55,132 bases of DNA from Bacillota bacterium. GTDB lineage: Bacteria; Sysuimicrobiota; Sysuimicrobiia; Sysuimicrobiales; Segetimicrobiaceae. Below, piece by piece: positions 1 through 9,526 of the stretch. Numbering within the stretch: position 1 is the stretch's first letter; the number at the start of each line of letters is the position of its first letter. Where the stretch lies: NCBI GenBank assembly GCA_021324975.1, contig JAJPIA010000062.1, positions 1-55,132 on the forward strand, given 5' to 3'. The position numbers and the translations under genes were made by a program. Below the pieces are notes generated by a model. The model saw nothing but the letters and a program-made list of their open reading frames with translations, made no database searches and was not told the origin of the DNA.

Positions 1-159
1 CACCTATAATTCGCATTGGGACCTCCTCGATAGCTCCGCCCGTACCATGGGCCCTCAGCACTTGCTTGTGCTTGAGCCGAGGGGGTCCCTCTACATGTCA
101 TCTTTCTGAGTGGCGAGCGAATGTCGAGTGTCGAGCCGGCCGCTCCGCGACGCGCGACC

Positions 160-1704
160 TCAGGGGTCCGTCACGGGCGGCTCCAGGACGGTCGGAAGCA
201 CCCACCGGCGTCCGTCCTTCGCCAGCAGCGCGTCGGCGGCCTCCGGGCCCCAGGCGCCGGCCGCATAGTTCGGGAATCTCGAGGGTCGCCGCTCCTCCCA
301 GGCGGTCAGCATCGGGGCGACCACCGACCATGCGGCGTCGACCTGGTCATCACGCATAAAGAGCGTCGCGTCGCCGCGCATCACATCGAGCAGCAGCGTC
401 TCATACGCCTCGGGCGACGGGGTTCGGAACGCGTGCTCGTAGGAAAACACCATGTCGACCGGGTCGAGGTGCATCACCGGGCCCGGCCGCTTCGCCTGCA
501 GGCGCGTGAGGATGCCTTCCGCGGGCTGCACCCGGATCGCCATGCGGTTCGGCTGCCACTGCTCGACGGCGGACTCGGGGAATGGCTGGTGGGGCGCCGG
601 GTGGAACAGCACCGACACCTCCGAGGCCTTGGCCGGCAACCGCTTGCCGGTGCGGAGGTAAAAGGGCACGCCCTGCCACCGCCAGTTGTCGACGTGAAAC
701 TTGATCGCGGCGAACGTCTCGGTTGCCGTGTCCGGGGCCACGTCGGGTTCCTGGCGGTAGCCCGGCACGGGTTTGCCTCCGATGACGCCCGGGCCGTACT
801 GGCCGCGCACCGCCACGTCGGACACGCGCCCGGCGTCGATCGGGCGGATCGCTTTGAGCACGTCGGTCTTCTTGTTGCGGATCTCCTCGTCGTCGAACGA
901 CACCGGCGGCTCCATCGCCACGAGCGACAGGATCTGGAGCAGATGGTTCTGCACCATGTCGCGCAGCGCGCCCGCCCGGTCGTAGTAGGCGCCGCGGTGC
1001 TCGACGCCGACCTCCTCGGCGACGGTGATCTGGACGTGGTCGATGTACCGCCGGTTCCAGATCGGCTCGATCAACGCGTTCGCGAACCGGAAGGCCAGGA
1101 TGTTCTGCACGGTCTCCTTGCCGAGATAGTGGTCGATCCGGTAGATCTGCCGCTCCTCGAACAGCTGGTAGAGCGTCTGCGTCAACGCCTGCGCGGACGC
1201 GAGATCGCGGCCGTACGGTTTCTCCACCACGATCCGGACGGACGGATCGCCGCGTCGCAGCCCGGTCTCGCGGAGCCGCTCCACGATCGCCGGCACGGCG
1301 ACGGGCGGCGTCGCGAGGTAGAAGATGCGCGTGGCCGGCGTGTGCCAGTTCCGCTCGAGCGGGGGCAGCCGCGTGCCGAGCGCCTCGCCGGCCCCCGCCG
1401 TGGTGAAGTCCATGGAGTGGAACGAGATGCGCCCGGCAAATGTCCGCCACGACGCGTCCTCGGCGCGTCCCCGGCGTGAAAACTGGTCGACGCCCTCGCG
1501 CAGGTGCCGCCGGAATGCATCATCGGAGAGCGTTTTGCGATCCACCCCGACCACGGCCGACTCCTCGGGCAGCCAGTCGTCCAGGAACAGGTTATACAGG
1601 GCCGGCACGAGCTTCCGCCACGCGAGGTCACCGCCCGCACCGAAGATGACGAGCGTGGTGGGGCCGGGGTGCATGCCGGCCGGAAACCGCCGGCCGTCAA
1701 CCAC
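160..1704 (-). CDS. zwf: Glucose-6-phosphate 1-dehydrogenase
   Basis: Catalyses the first, NADP-reducing step of the oxidative pentose phosphate pathway in the cytoplasm. The 514-residue product has the N-terminal dinucleotide-binding loop [10 protein letters not shown] near residue 22, EKPYGRDL, and the family's active-site signature RIDHYLGKE. Length fits the family (about 490-515). The start chosen is a GTG at 1704, because GGAG lies a few bases upstream; an ATG at 1674 is the alternative. It overlaps the end of gnd by 8 bases and is the last gene of a HAD-gnd-zwf operon, so NADPH production is translationally linked to the next pathway enzyme. Confidence 0.95.
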   Translation of the reverse strand: MVDGRRFPAGMHPGPTTLVIFGAGGDLAWRKLVPALYNLFLDDWLPEESAVVGVDRKTLSDDAFRRHLREGVDQFSRRGRAEDASWRTFAGRISFHSMDFTTAGAGEALGTRLPPLERNWHTPATRIFYLATPPVAVPAIVERLRETGLRRGDPSVRIVVEKPYGRDLASAQALTQTLYQLFEERQIYRIDHYLGKETVQNILAFRFANALIEPIWNRRYIDHVQITVAEEVGVEHRGAYYDRAGALRDMVQNHLLQILSLVAMEPPVSFDDEEIRNKKTDVLKAIRPIDAGRVSDVAVRGQYGPGVIGGKPVPGYRQEPDVAPDTATETFAAIKFHVDNWRWQGVPFYLRTGKRLPAKASEVSVLFHPAPHQPFPESAVEQWQPNRMAIRVQPAEGILTRLQAKRPGPVMHLDPVDMVFSYEHAFRTPSPEAYETLLLDVMRGDATLFMRDDQVDAAWSVVAPMLTAWEERRPSRFPNYAAGAWGPEAADALLAKDGRRWVLPTVLEPPVTDP

Positions 1705-3112
1705 GACGCCACTCCGTGTGGAACACGCCCCGCTCGTCGACGCGCTCGTACGTGTGGGCGCCGAAGTAGTCGCGCTGCGCCTGGATCAGGTTGGCCGGCA
1801 GCGACGCGCTGCGGTAGGCATCGAGGTAGGCGAGCGCCGCGGCGAAGGCGGGCACGGGGATGCCGCTCTGGGGGCCCACGCAGGCGATGGCGCGCAGGTC
1901 GCCCGCGCGCTCCGCGACGTCCGCGCCCAACGACGGCTCGAGCACGAGGTTGGGCAAATCGGGCCGGGCGCGATACGCCGCCCGGATCCGCTCGAGCGCG
2001 GCCGCACGGATAATGCAGCCGCCGCGCCAGATGCGGGCCACGTCTTCCAACCGGGTGCCGTAGCCGTAGGCCGCCGCGGCCCGGCCCAGCACGGCCATGC
2101 CCTGCGCGTACGTGAGCAGCATGGCCGCGTAGAGCGCGCGTTCCAGCGTCGCAAGAACCCGGCCGCGGTCCCCGCCGATGGCGGCCGGCGGTCCCGGGAT
2201 CGCGCGGCTTGCGGCGCTGCGCTCCGCCTCGAGGCCGCTGAGGTCGCGCATTGCCACGGCCATGTCGATGACGGGCAGCGGGACGTGAAGATCCATGGCG
2301 TTCTGCGAGGTCCACATGCCGGTGCCCTTTTGCTTCGCGGCGTCCAGGATGACGTTCACCAGCCGCTTGCCGGTGCGGTCGTCGACCCTGAGGAAGATCT
2401 CCGCCGTGATCTCGATGAGGTACCCGGCGAGGTAGCCCGTGTTCCAGCGCGCGAACACGTCGTGCAGCTGGTCCTCGTTCATGCCGAGCCCGCGCTTCAT
2501 CAGGTCGTACGCTTCGGCGATGAGCTGCATGAGGCCGTACTCGATGCCGTTGTGCACCATCTTGACGTAGTGCCCCGCCGACCCCGGGCCCATGTGGGCG
2601 ACGCAGGGATCGCCGTCCACCTGCGCGGCCACGGCCTCGAACAGCGGCCGCACGCGTTCGTACGCTTCAGTGGGACCACCCGGCATCATGCTCGGGCCGT
2701 ACCGCGCGCCGTACTCGCCGCCGGACACGCCGACGCCCAGGTAGTGCACACCGTGCTGCGCGAGCATCCGGCCGCGAACGTCCGTGTCCTTGAAGAACGA
2801 GTTGCCGCCGTCGATGAGCACGTCGCCGCGTTGAAGGTGGGGCAGGAGATCGGCGATGACGGAGTCGACGATGGGGCCCGCCGGCACGAGCATCATCACG
2901 GCCCGAGGCGCGCGCAGCAGCCCGACGAACTCCTCGAGGCGCGACGTGGCCCCGACGCGCCGCTGGCCCGCCTCCGCCGCGAGCGTCCGCGCGCGTGCGT
3001 CGTCCTTGTCGTAACCCGCGACCGGAAACCCGTGGTCCGCCATGTTGAGCAGCAGGTTGCGCCCCATCGTACCGAGCCCGACCATGCCGAGGTGATAGGT
3101 GCCCTCGCTCAT
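1697..3112 (-). CDS. gnd: 6-phosphogluconate dehydrogenase, decarboxylating
   Basis: Converts 6-phosphogluconate to ribulose 5-phosphate with NADP reduction. The 471-residue length is that of the classic long (dimeric) enzyme. Visible are the Rossmann start [12 protein letters not shown], the substrate signature [19 protein letters not shown] near residue 130, and the catalytic Lys/Asn in [12 protein letters not shown]. The ATG shares an ATGA overlap (3109-3112) with the stop of the upstream HAD gene, indicating coupled translation. The preceding zwf-type neighbour supports the assignment. The tyrosine in [10 protein letters not shown] replaces the more common Glu at that position. Confidence 0.95.
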   Translation of the reverse strand: MSEGTYHLGMVGLGTMGRNLLLNMADHGFPVAGYDKDDARARTLAAEAGQRRVGATSRLEEFVGLLRAPRAVMMLVPAGPIVDSVIADLLPHLQRGDVLIDGGNSFFKDTDVRGRMLAQHGVHYLGVGVSGGEYGARYGPSMMPGGPTEAYERVRPLFEAVAAQVDGDPCVAHMGPGSAGHYVKMVHNGIEYGLMQLIAEAYDLMKRGLGMNEDQLHDVFARWNTGYLAGYLIEITAEIFLRVDDRTGKRLVNVILDAAKQKGTGMWTSQNAMDLHVPLPVIDMAVAMRDLSGLEAERSAASRAIPGPPAAIGGDRGRVLATLERALYAAMLLTYAQGMAVLGRAAAAYGYGTRLEDVARIWRGGCIIRAAALERIRAAYRARPDLPNLVLEPSLGADVAERAGDLRAIACVGPQSGIPVPAFAAALAYLDAYRSASLPANLIQAQRDYFGAHTYERVDERGVFHTEWRRG

Positions 3113-3747
3113 GCGCGGCCTCCGGTCACGGAGCTTTCCAGGCCGATGGCGGCCAGGCGCGCGCGGGTCTTCTCCAGCCCGGTGTGGTGGATGGCGTGGA
3201 ACCCCTGCTCGGCGCCGATTTGCGCGAACATCGCCCGGTCGTCGATGTAGGCGGCCTGATCCGGCGAGACCTGGGCGACGTCCAGCGCGAGCCGGAAGAT
3301 GTCCGCGTCGGGCTTTCGGACGTGCACGAAGCAGGAGCAGATGAAGGCGTCCATCAACTCCGTGAGCCGGAACGTCTGGACCCGGTGGAGCGTCAGCTCG
3401 CGCCCCTCGTTGCTGAGCGCGAAGATCCGGACACGGTACCGCGCCCGGAGATCAGCGAGCAGCTCGGTCATGCCCGGCAGCCGCTGGGACTGGGCAAACA
3501 TGAACGATTTGAAGTCCTCCCGCGTGAACCGGCGTGGCTCGTGAAAGACGACGTGGTCGAGGTAGTCGTCCAACGAGGACTTACCCTCCTCGTACGTGTC
3601 GAATACGTAGTGGTGGCGCTCGTCCAGATCGTCGAGGTCAAGGTGAAACCGCTCCGCAGCGAGCCGACGGGCCGACCGATCCCACCCGTTGGTCAGGAGG
3701 ACGCCGCCGATGTCGCAGAAGATCGTGTCAATCCGGGGATGGTTCAC
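3109..3747 (-). CDS. HAD-superfamily hydrolase (YihX-like)
   Basis: A 212-residue haloacid-dehalogenase-type phosphatase heading the gnd-zwf operon. Motif I reads FCDIGGVLL, so the usual second aspartate of DxD is glycine, as in the YihX group of sugar-phosphate phosphatases. Motif II is FALSNEG, motif III is the lysine in HVRKPD, and motif IV is AYIDDRA. Start is GTG at 3747, the residue directly before NHPRIDTIFCD; the much longer open frame upstream is antisense to other genes. Substrate is unknown; a sugar phosphate is plausible from the operon partners, but that is inference. Confidence 0.85.
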   Translation of the reverse strand: MNHPRIDTIFCDIGGVLLTNGWDRSARRLAAERFHLDLDDLDERHHYVFDTYEEGKSSLDDYLDHVVFHEPRRFTREDFKSFMFAQSQRLPGMTELLADLRARYRVRIFALSNEGRELTLHRVQTFRLTELMDAFICSCFVHVRKPDADIFRLALDVAQVSPDQAAYIDDRAMFAQIGAEQGFHAIHHTGLEKTRARLAAIGLESSVTGGRA

Positions 3748-3903
3748 GGGCCGGCCCCCTGAAAACGGTTTGCCTGACGCGCGGCCGCCGTGTCCTTCGG
3801 CCCGCCGGCAGGCCGGTCCTGTCGGCGCGAACCGGACGGTGCGCCGAGGCGTTGTCGTAGTGAAAGGGGCTCGCGTGTCGCCGGGGGAATATCTTCTGAG
3901 AGT

Positions 3904-4959
3904 ATGACGCGTGTGCGGGTGAATGGGGACGGTCAAGCGATGGTGAGGAAGGTCGAGCACCCCGGGGTCGACACGGATGTCCTCTTGGAGTGGTACCGCT
4001 CCATGGTATTCGTGCGCCATTTTGAAGAGCAGGCCGAACGAAGCTTCCGCCGCGGCAAGGTCGGCGGCTACCTGCATTTGTACATCGGTCAGGAGGCGGT
4101 TGCGGTCGGGGTGCTCGGGGCGATCCGCGACGACGACATCATCTTCGCGTCGTACCGCGATCACGCGTATGTCCTGCTGCGCGGGACCGACCCCGGCGCG
4201 GTGATGGCGGAGCTGTACGGCAAGGCGACGGGCGTGTGCAAGGGCAAGGGCGGCTCGATGCACCTGTTCGACGTGCAGCGCGGCTTCTACGGCGGATACG
4301 GCGTCGTCGGCGGCCATCTTCCGCTCGCCGCCGGCGCGGCGTACACGCTGCGCTACGATCACGGCGGCGACCGCGTGTGCGTCTGCTTCCTCGGCGACGG
4401 CGCGATGAACACCGGCGCATTCCATGAGGCCCTGAACCTCGCCGGCCTGTGGGGGCACGACGGTCTCTGCCCGCTCGTGCTCGTCGTCGAGAACAACCAG
4501 TACGGGATGGGCACGTCGGTGCCGCGCTCCTCCGCGGTGCCGGCGCTTGCGTCGCGCTTCGACGCGTACGACATTCCGAACGAGGTCTGCGACGGCATGG
4601 ACCCGGAGGTGGTGTACGACGTGGTCCGGCGGGGCGTGGACGAGGTGCGCCGGACAGGCCGCCCGTGGGCCGTCGAGACGTTGACATACCGGTACGCGGC
4701 GCACGGCGCCGCGGACCTGCTGCAGCCGTATCGGGCGAAAACAGAGGTCCAGGAATGGCGGCAGCGCGACCCGATCGCGCAGACCGAGCAACGCCTGCGA
4801 CACGCCGGCGCGCTCGACGACGCCAAGGTGGAGGCCATCGCCGCGGAGGCGGAGCGCCGGGTGCAGGAGGCGGTGACGTTCGCCGAGGCCAGCCCGGAGC
4901 CGGCGCCCGGGGAATTGTATACCGACGTCTACGGCGACGAGAGGCAGCGGGAGCGGTGA
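3904..4959 (+). CDS. pdhA: 2-oxoacid (pyruvate) dehydrogenase E1 component, alpha subunit
   Basis: Thiamine-diphosphate-dependent decarboxylase subunit of a pyruvate/acetoin-type dehydrogenase complex. The 351-residue product has GKGGSMHL near the substrate channel and the ThDP/Mg motif GDGAMNTG, ending about 30 residues later in VVENNQYGMGT. The phosphorylation-loop region RYAAHGAADLLQPYR lacks the usual serine-rich HSMSD form. Start is taken at ATG 3904; an in-frame ATG at 3940 is also possible. E1beta and E2 follow on the same strand. Substrate range (pyruvate versus branched-chain or acetoin) cannot be settled by eye. Confidence 0.92.
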   Translation: MTRVRVNGDGQAMVRKVEHPGVDTDVLLEWYRSMVFVRHFEEQAERSFRRGKVGGYLHLYIGQEAVAVGVLGAIRDDDIIFASYRDHAYVLLRGTDPGAVMAELYGKATGVCKGKGGSMHLFDVQRGFYGGYGVVGGHLPLAAGAAYTLRYDHGGDRVCVCFLGDGAMNTGAFHEALNLAGLWGHDGLCPLVLVVENNQYGMGTSVPRSSAVPALASRFDAYDIPNEVCDGMDPEVVYDVVRRGVDEVRRTGRPWAVETLTYRYAAHGAADLLQPYRAKTEVQEWRQRDPIAQTEQRLRHAGALDDAKVEAIAAEAERRVQEAVTFAEASPEPAPGELYTDVYGDERQRER

Positions 4960-4983
4960 CCGAAGCCGGACGGGTGGCGGCGC

Positions 4984-5958
4984 GTGCCTGAGCTGACGTA
5001 CCGGGACGCGCTCAAGAGCACGCTCGTACAGGAGATGGACCGCGATCCCCGCGTGCTCTTGATGGGCGAGGACATCGGCGTGTACGGGGGCACGTTCCTC
5101 GTCACGGAAGGGCTGCTCGCGCGCTACGGTCCCAAGCGCGTCATCGACACGCCGATCTCCGAGGCAGGGTTCATCGGGTGCGGCATCGGGATGGCCATGC
5201 TGGGCCTGCGCCCCGTCATCGAGGTCATGACGTGGAACTTCTCCCTGGTGGCCGCAGACCAGATCATCCAAAATGCGGCGAAGATCCGGTACTTCTCGGG
5301 CGGCCAGGCCGGCGTGCCGATGGTCATCCGCGGCCCGAACGGCGCCGGCGTGCAGCTGTCGGCGCAGCACTCCCAGGCGCTCGAGTCGCTGTACGGATAC
5401 TTCCCCGGGCTCTTCGTGGCTGCGCCCGCCACGCCCGCCGACGCGCGCGGGCTGCTGCGCACGGCCATCCGCGGCAGCGATCCGGTGATCTTCCTCGAGA
5501 ACGCTTCCCTGTACGGGCTGCGCGGTGAGGTCCCGGATGAGGAGTACACGGTCCCGTTTGGCCAAGCGGCGGTGGCGCGTCACGGCCGCGACGTGACCCT
5601 CGTCACCCACGGGCGGACGCTGCACATGACGCTCGCCGCGGCGGCACAGCTGGCCGCCGGCGGGGTGGAGAGCGACGTGATCGACCTGAGAACGCTGCGG
5701 CCGTTGGACATGGCGACCGTGGTCGAGAGCGTGCGGCGGACGCACCGGGCCGTCGTCATCGAGGATCAGGGCGGACTGTACGGCGTGGCCGGGGAGGTCA
5801 TGGCCGGCATCTACGAGCGCGCCTTCGACGACCTGGACGCCCCGGTCGTCCGCGTCTCCGGCGAGGACGTCCCCATGCCGTACGCGCGGACGCTCGAGGT
5901 CCTGGCCCAGCCCAACGAGGCGAAGATCATGGAGGCGGTCCGGCGCACCGTCGCATAG
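4984..5958 (+). CDS. pdhB: 2-oxoacid (pyruvate) dehydrogenase E1 component, beta subunit
   Basis: Partner of the E1 alpha subunit. The 324-residue length matches the family. Hallmarks are GEDIGVYGGTF near residue 25, the inner motif PISEAGFIGCGIGMA, the RGPNGAG segment and the C-terminal transketolase-like end VEDQGG-type (VIEDQGGLYGVAGEV). Starts with GTG at 4984, 24 bases after the alpha subunit stop, and E2 starts 18 bases after its end, so the three genes are one operon. Confidence 0.93.
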   Translation: MPELTYRDALKSTLVQEMDRDPRVLLMGEDIGVYGGTFLVTEGLLARYGPKRVIDTPISEAGFIGCGIGMAMLGLRPVIEVMTWNFSLVAADQIIQNAAKIRYFSGGQAGVPMVIRGPNGAGVQLSAQHSQALESLYGYFPGLFVAAPATPADARGLLRTAIRGSDPVIFLENASLYGLRGEVPDEEYTVPFGQAAVARHGRDVTLVTHGRTLHMTLAAAAQLAAGGVESDVIDLRTLRPLDMATVVESVRRTHRAVVIEDQGGLYGVAGEVMAGIYERAFDDLDAPVVRVSGEDVPMPYARTLEVLAQPNEAKIMEAVRRTVA

Positions 5959-5976
5959 CGACGGCCGGGGTGGACG

Positions 5977-7293
5977 ATGGCCGAGGTCATCATGCCCAAG
6001 ATGAGCGACGCCATGACGGAGGGCAAGGTGCTGTCGTGGCGGAAGCGCGTCGGCGATCGCGTGGCGCGGGGCGACGTGCTCGCCGAGATCGAGACCGACA
6101 AGGTCAACGTCGAGATCGAGGCCGAGTCTGCGGGCACGCTCTCGGAGATCGTCGTCGGGGAAGGCAATCTCGCGCCGGTCGGCGCGGTCATCGCCCGGAT
6201 CAACGGCGGCGCGGCCGGAGCACGGCCGGCGGAGCGTCCGAGCGGTCCGCCGCGGCAAGAGCCGGCGACCGGCGCGCCCGCCCGCACCGATGCGCCCGCA
6301 TCGACGGCGGCACCCGCATCCACCGCCCCGCGCGCGGATGGGGCGGCGGCGCCGGAGCGGCCCGCCGCAACGGAGGCGGGAGCCGGCGCCGCGGAGCGGA
6401 TCAAGGCGTCACCGCTGGCCCGCCGCCTTGCGGCCGAGCGCGGGATCGACCTGTCACGCGTCACCGGGACCGGGCCAGGGGGGCGCATCGTCGAGCGCGA
6501 CATCGAGGCGCTCGCGGCCGGTGCGCCGGCGGCTCCGGCGCGTCCGGCCACGACGGCACCGGCGGAGGCGGCGCCCGCCGGCGCGGAGTACGAAGACGTC
6601 ACGCTGTCGCGCATGCGACAGGCGATCGCGCGCAGCGTGGCCCAGAGCCATCAGACGATCCCGCATTTCTACGTCACCAACGAGGTCGAGATGCGCCGCG
6701 CGCTCGACCTGCGCACCCAGCTCAAGGAAGCCTACGGCGACGCGGCCGCGGCCCTGTCCGTCAACGATCTGATCGTCAAGGCGGCCGCGCTCGCGCTGCG
6801 CGCCCGCCCCGATCTCAACGCCACGTTCGCGTCACCGGATACGGTGCGGCGATTCCGGCGCGTGCACTTGGGCATCATGGTCGCGGTGCCGGACGGGCTC
6901 GTCGTTCCCGTGCTGCGCGACGCCGACCGCCTTCCGCTCCTCAGGCTCGCCCTGGAGGCGCGCCGCCTCATCGAGGGGGCGCGCGAGCGGCGGCTGCGTC
7001 AGGACGACTTCTCCGGTGCCACGTTCTCGATCAGCAACCTGGGGATGTACGACGTCACGATGTTTTCGGCGATCATCAACGGGCCGCAGGCCGGCATCCT
7101 CGCCATCGGACGGATCGAAGAGCGCCCGGTGGTGCGAGACGGCGCGATCGTGGCCCGGCCCATGATGGCGCTCACCGTGTCGGTCGACCACCGGGTGACG
7201 GACGGCGTGGGGGCGGCCGCTTTTCTCGCCGAGATGAAGCGACTCCTCGAGCATCCGGTGCTGCTACTCGGCTCAAGCGCCGCGAACGCCTAA
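5977..7293 (+). CDS. pdhC: 2-oxoacid dehydrogenase E2 component, dihydrolipoyl acyltransferase
   Basis: Core acyltransferase of the complex, 438 residues. Domains in order: one lipoyl domain (residues 1-78, lipoylated lysine predicted at K42 in ETDKVNVEIE), an Ala/Pro-rich linker (about 80-140), a peripheral-subunit-binding domain (about 142-180, ASPLARRLAAERG and GTGPGGRIVERDI), a second Ala/Pro linker, and the catalytic domain. The catalytic motif is DHRVTDG, His about 405 and Asp about 409. No E3 (dihydrolipoyl dehydrogenase) gene follows, so E3 must be encoded elsewhere. Confidence 0.93.
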   Translation: MAEVIMPKMSDAMTEGKVLSWRKRVGDRVARGDVLAEIETDKVNVEIEAESAGTLSEIVVGEGNLAPVGAVIARINGGAAGARPAERPSGPPRQEPATGAPARTDAPASTAAPASTAPRADGAAAPERPAATEAGAGAAERIKASPLARRLAAERGIDLSRVTGTGPGGRIVERDIEALAAGAPAAPARPATTAPAEAAPAGAEYEDVTLSRMRQAIARSVAQSHQTIPHFYVTNEVEMRRALDLRTQLKEAYGDAAAALSVNDLIVKAAALALRARPDLNATFASPDTVRRFRRVHLGIMVAVPDGLVVPVLRDADRLPLLRLALEARRLIEGARERRLRQDDFSGATFSISNLGMYDVTMFSAIINGPQAGILAIGRIEERPVVRDGAIVARPMMALTVSVDHRVTDGVGAAAFLAEMKRLLEHPVLLLGSSAANA

Positions 7294-7766
7294 CAGTACA
7301 TCGCTGATGTACGACGAGGGTAGAAGTGGCCGAGCGGACCTGGCCGGACGTCCTGGCTCACGCCGTAGGCGCGTACTGGTTCACGCCCGTGGGCCCAGGG
7401 CGTTCGACGCCCGCGATGGGCGCATGTGCGTGGCCTCGCCCTACATGCGCTGCTTACGAACCGAATGGACGGATTTGTCGGCGTCGGCGCTTTAGCTCAC
7501 GCCGTGGGCATAGTGGAGCGGAGGTCAGGTTCGCTCGGGCTCCAACCCTCGCCGAAATAGCACTACGTCGCTAATGTGACGAAGCCGAAATACCGCACAC
7601 GTGGCCACGGCGCGGTGATTAATTTCGAGCGCGCGCGTGCGCTCCACGCGACCAGCGTGGTCGTCGACCCGGTGCCGTATCGGGCTGCGGTGTGGTACAG
7701 TGGCGAGGGACCGCGGCATCATGGCGGCAGAAGTCGTTTCCAAAGGTTGTCTCTGAGGAGCGGAGC
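7294..7766. other. Unexplained 473-bp intergenic stretch
   Basis: No convincing gene. It contains the palindrome GTACATCGCTGATGTAC at 7297-7313, two imperfect copies of a GCTCACGCCGT-AGGC / GCTCACGCCGT-GGGC segment (about 7353 and 7495), the hairpin GACCA-GCG-TGGTC near 7650, and a likely -10 hexamer TACAGT at 7696-7701 for ispG. Short open frames here have no recognisable protein character. It may hold a leader RNA or decayed sequence; I cannot tell which. Confidence 0.4.
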
Positions 7767-8885
7767 ATGACACGCAGGCAGGCGCATCGCGTTCGGATAG
7801 GCACGGCGACGATCGGCGGCGACGCCCCGATCGCCGTGCAGTCGATGACGACGACGGACACCAGGGATCCCGACGCGACCGTCGCGCAGATCGAGCGGCT
7901 GGCCGCGCTCGGCTGCGAGATCGTGCGGGTGGCGGTGCCGGACCGGACGGCGGCGCTCGCGCTCAAGGAGATCAAGGCGCGGATCGGGCTGCCGTTGGTC
8001 GCGGACATCCACTTCGACTACCGGCTCGCGCTCGCGGCCCTGGAATCCGGCGTCGACAAGCTGCGCCTGAACCCGGGGAACATCGGCACGGCCGACCGCG
8101 TGCGTGTCGTCGCCCGGGAGGCCAAAGCGCGCGGCGTCCCCATCCGGGTCGGGGCGAACGTGGGCTCCCTGTCCAAGGAGATGCTGCGCAAGTACGGGGA
8201 GCCCTGCGCGGACGCGTTGGTGGAGAGCGCGCTCGAGGAGATCAAGGTCCTCGAAGACCTCGACTTCCGCGACATCGTCGTGTCGGTGAAGGGCAGCGAC
8301 GTCGAGATGGCGCTCGAGGCCTACGTGAAGATCGCGGAGCAGATGCCGTACCCGCTGCACGTTGGGATTACCGAGTCCGGCACGGCGTGGGGCGGCACGG
8401 TCAAATCGGCCGTGGGGCTCGGCGCGATCCTCTCCCGCGGGATCGGGGACACCATCCGCGTGTCACTCGCGGCACCGCCGGAGGAGGAGGTCAAGGCCGG
8501 GTTCGAGATCCTCAAGGCCCTCGGACTCCGGCTGCGTGGTCCCATGCTCATCGCGTGCCCATCGTGCGGGCGGGCCAACGTCGACATCGTGCAGCTCGCC
8601 CAACAGGTGGAGCGGCGCATCGCCGATCTGCGCCTCCCGATCAAGGTCGCGGTGATGGGCTGCGCGGTCAACGGTCCCGGGGAGGCCCGGATGGCCGACC
8701 TCGGGGTGGCCGGCGGCAAGGGCATGGGGTTGATCTTCCGTAAAGGCCAGGTTGTCGCCAGCCTGCCGGAAGAGCAGCTGCTGGACGGGCTCATGAAGGA
8801 AGTCGACGCGATCGTCCAGGAGCGGCAGGCCGATGGCACGGAGTCCGCGGCGGGGTCCGCCAACGTAGCACCCGGACGGAGCTGA
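7767..8885 (+). CDS. ispG: 4-hydroxy-3-methylbut-2-enyl diphosphate synthase (flavodoxin/ferredoxin)
   Basis: Penultimate enzyme of the MEP isoprenoid pathway, an iron-sulfur protein that reduces MEcPP to HMBPP. The 372-residue product shows the TIM-barrel landmarks VQSMTTTDTRD, ADIHFDYRLA and KLRLNPGNIG, and the 4Fe-4S cysteines in CPSCGR and GCAVNGPGEA. ATG at 7767 is preceded by GAGGAGCGGAGC, a good ribosome site, so the longer upstream frame is not used. It supplies isoprenoid precursors that the hopanoid operon 7 kb downstream consumes. Confidence 0.95.
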   Translation: MTRRQAHRVRIGTATIGGDAPIAVQSMTTTDTRDPDATVAQIERLAALGCEIVRVAVPDRTAALALKEIKARIGLPLVADIHFDYRLALAALESGVDKLRLNPGNIGTADRVRVVAREAKARGVPIRVGANVGSLSKEMLRKYGEPCADALVESALEEIKVLEDLDFRDIVVSVKGSDVEMALEAYVKIAEQMPYPLHVGITESGTAWGGTVKSAVGLGAILSRGIGDTIRVSLAAPPEEEVKAGFEILKALGLRLRGPMLIACPSCGRANVDIVQLAQQVERRIADLRLPIKVAVMGCAVNGPGEARMADLGVAGGKGMGLIFRKGQVVASLPEEQLLDGLMKEVDAIVQERQADGTESAAGSANVAPGRS

Positions 8886-8922
8886 TCGGCTCGCGCGGGA
8901 TGGCGGCGGACGCGCGCGACGG

Positions 8923-9501
8923 ATGACCTACCGCCTCCTGCAGGCGCTCGACCGATGGGTGATCCGGCACGATCGCATTGAACCGATCGGCAGCGGCGGC
9001 TACATCCTGCGCGTCAAGCTGACGCGGCATCGCGGCGGGCGCATCGTGCTGCGTGACGGGACGGTGATCCGGCCGGGCGATCCGCTCGCCGAGTTGCACC
9101 TCGACAACGAGCGGGCGGCCGCGCTGCACGCGGAGGGCCACAGCGGCATCCGGTTTCGCCGCGAGATCTACCGGGCGCTCGCCGCGTTGGCCGGGGAGTT
9201 CGCGCGTCGCGAGGAATATCGTCCGATCGCGGCGGTTTTCGGTGCGAGCCTGTTTTGGGCCGAGGCGACGCATGCCGGGTTCGAGTACCGCGACCTCTCC
9301 CCGTTTACGCGATGGTGGCTCGGGTGGTGGGAGCGGTACCTGCTCTCGCAGTATCATCCCGAGGGTCGCCGCCGGCTCGACCGCGGGCGCCGCACGGTCT
9401 TGCGGGAAGTCTGGATGTCCCGGGCCACGGTCCTGGCGTTTGCGCGAGGGGGCGCGGCGGCCGCGGCCGGCGGATCGTCGCGAGGGGGCCGCGACCAATG
9501 A
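8923..9501 (+). CDS. YkoP-like domain protein
   Basis: A 192-residue soluble protein beginning with a Trp/Asp-rich segment (DRWVIRHDRIEPIG), followed by ILRVKLTRHRG and an LRDGTVIRPGDPLAELHLDN stretch. This arrangement matches what I remember of the YkoP-like family, found in Firmicutes beside glycosyltransferase and polysaccharide deacetylase genes. The two genes convergent with it here are exactly a polysaccharide deacetylase and a YkoN/UgtP-like glycosyltransferase, which strengthens the call. Function is unknown; a role in envelope glycan or glycolipid assembly is inferred from context. The C terminus is Ala/Gly-rich and low in complexity. Confidence 0.65.
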   Translation: MTYRLLQALDRWVIRHDRIEPIGSGGYILRVKLTRHRGGRIVLRDGTVIRPGDPLAELHLDNERAAALHAEGHSGIRFRREIYRALAALAGEFARREEYRPIAAVFGASLFWAEATHAGFEYRDLSPFTRWWLGWWERYLLSQYHPEGRRRLDRGRRTVLREVWMSRATVLAFARGGAAAAAGGSSRGGRDQ

Positions 9502-9526
9502 CCGCGTACGTTACCCGGGCGGGCTG

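Noticed and set aside
3109-6258. 1049-codon minus-strand open frame
   Set aside because: Only its last 212 codons are a real HAD gene. The rest is antisense to the pdh genes, caused by high third-position GC.
7318-7410. tRNA-like sequence (GAAGTGGCCGAGCGG start and a GTTCGAC segment)
   Set aside because: The pieces do not fold into a cloverleaf: the would-be T stem closes on a five-base loop, there is no proper anticodon arm and no matching 3' acceptor strand.
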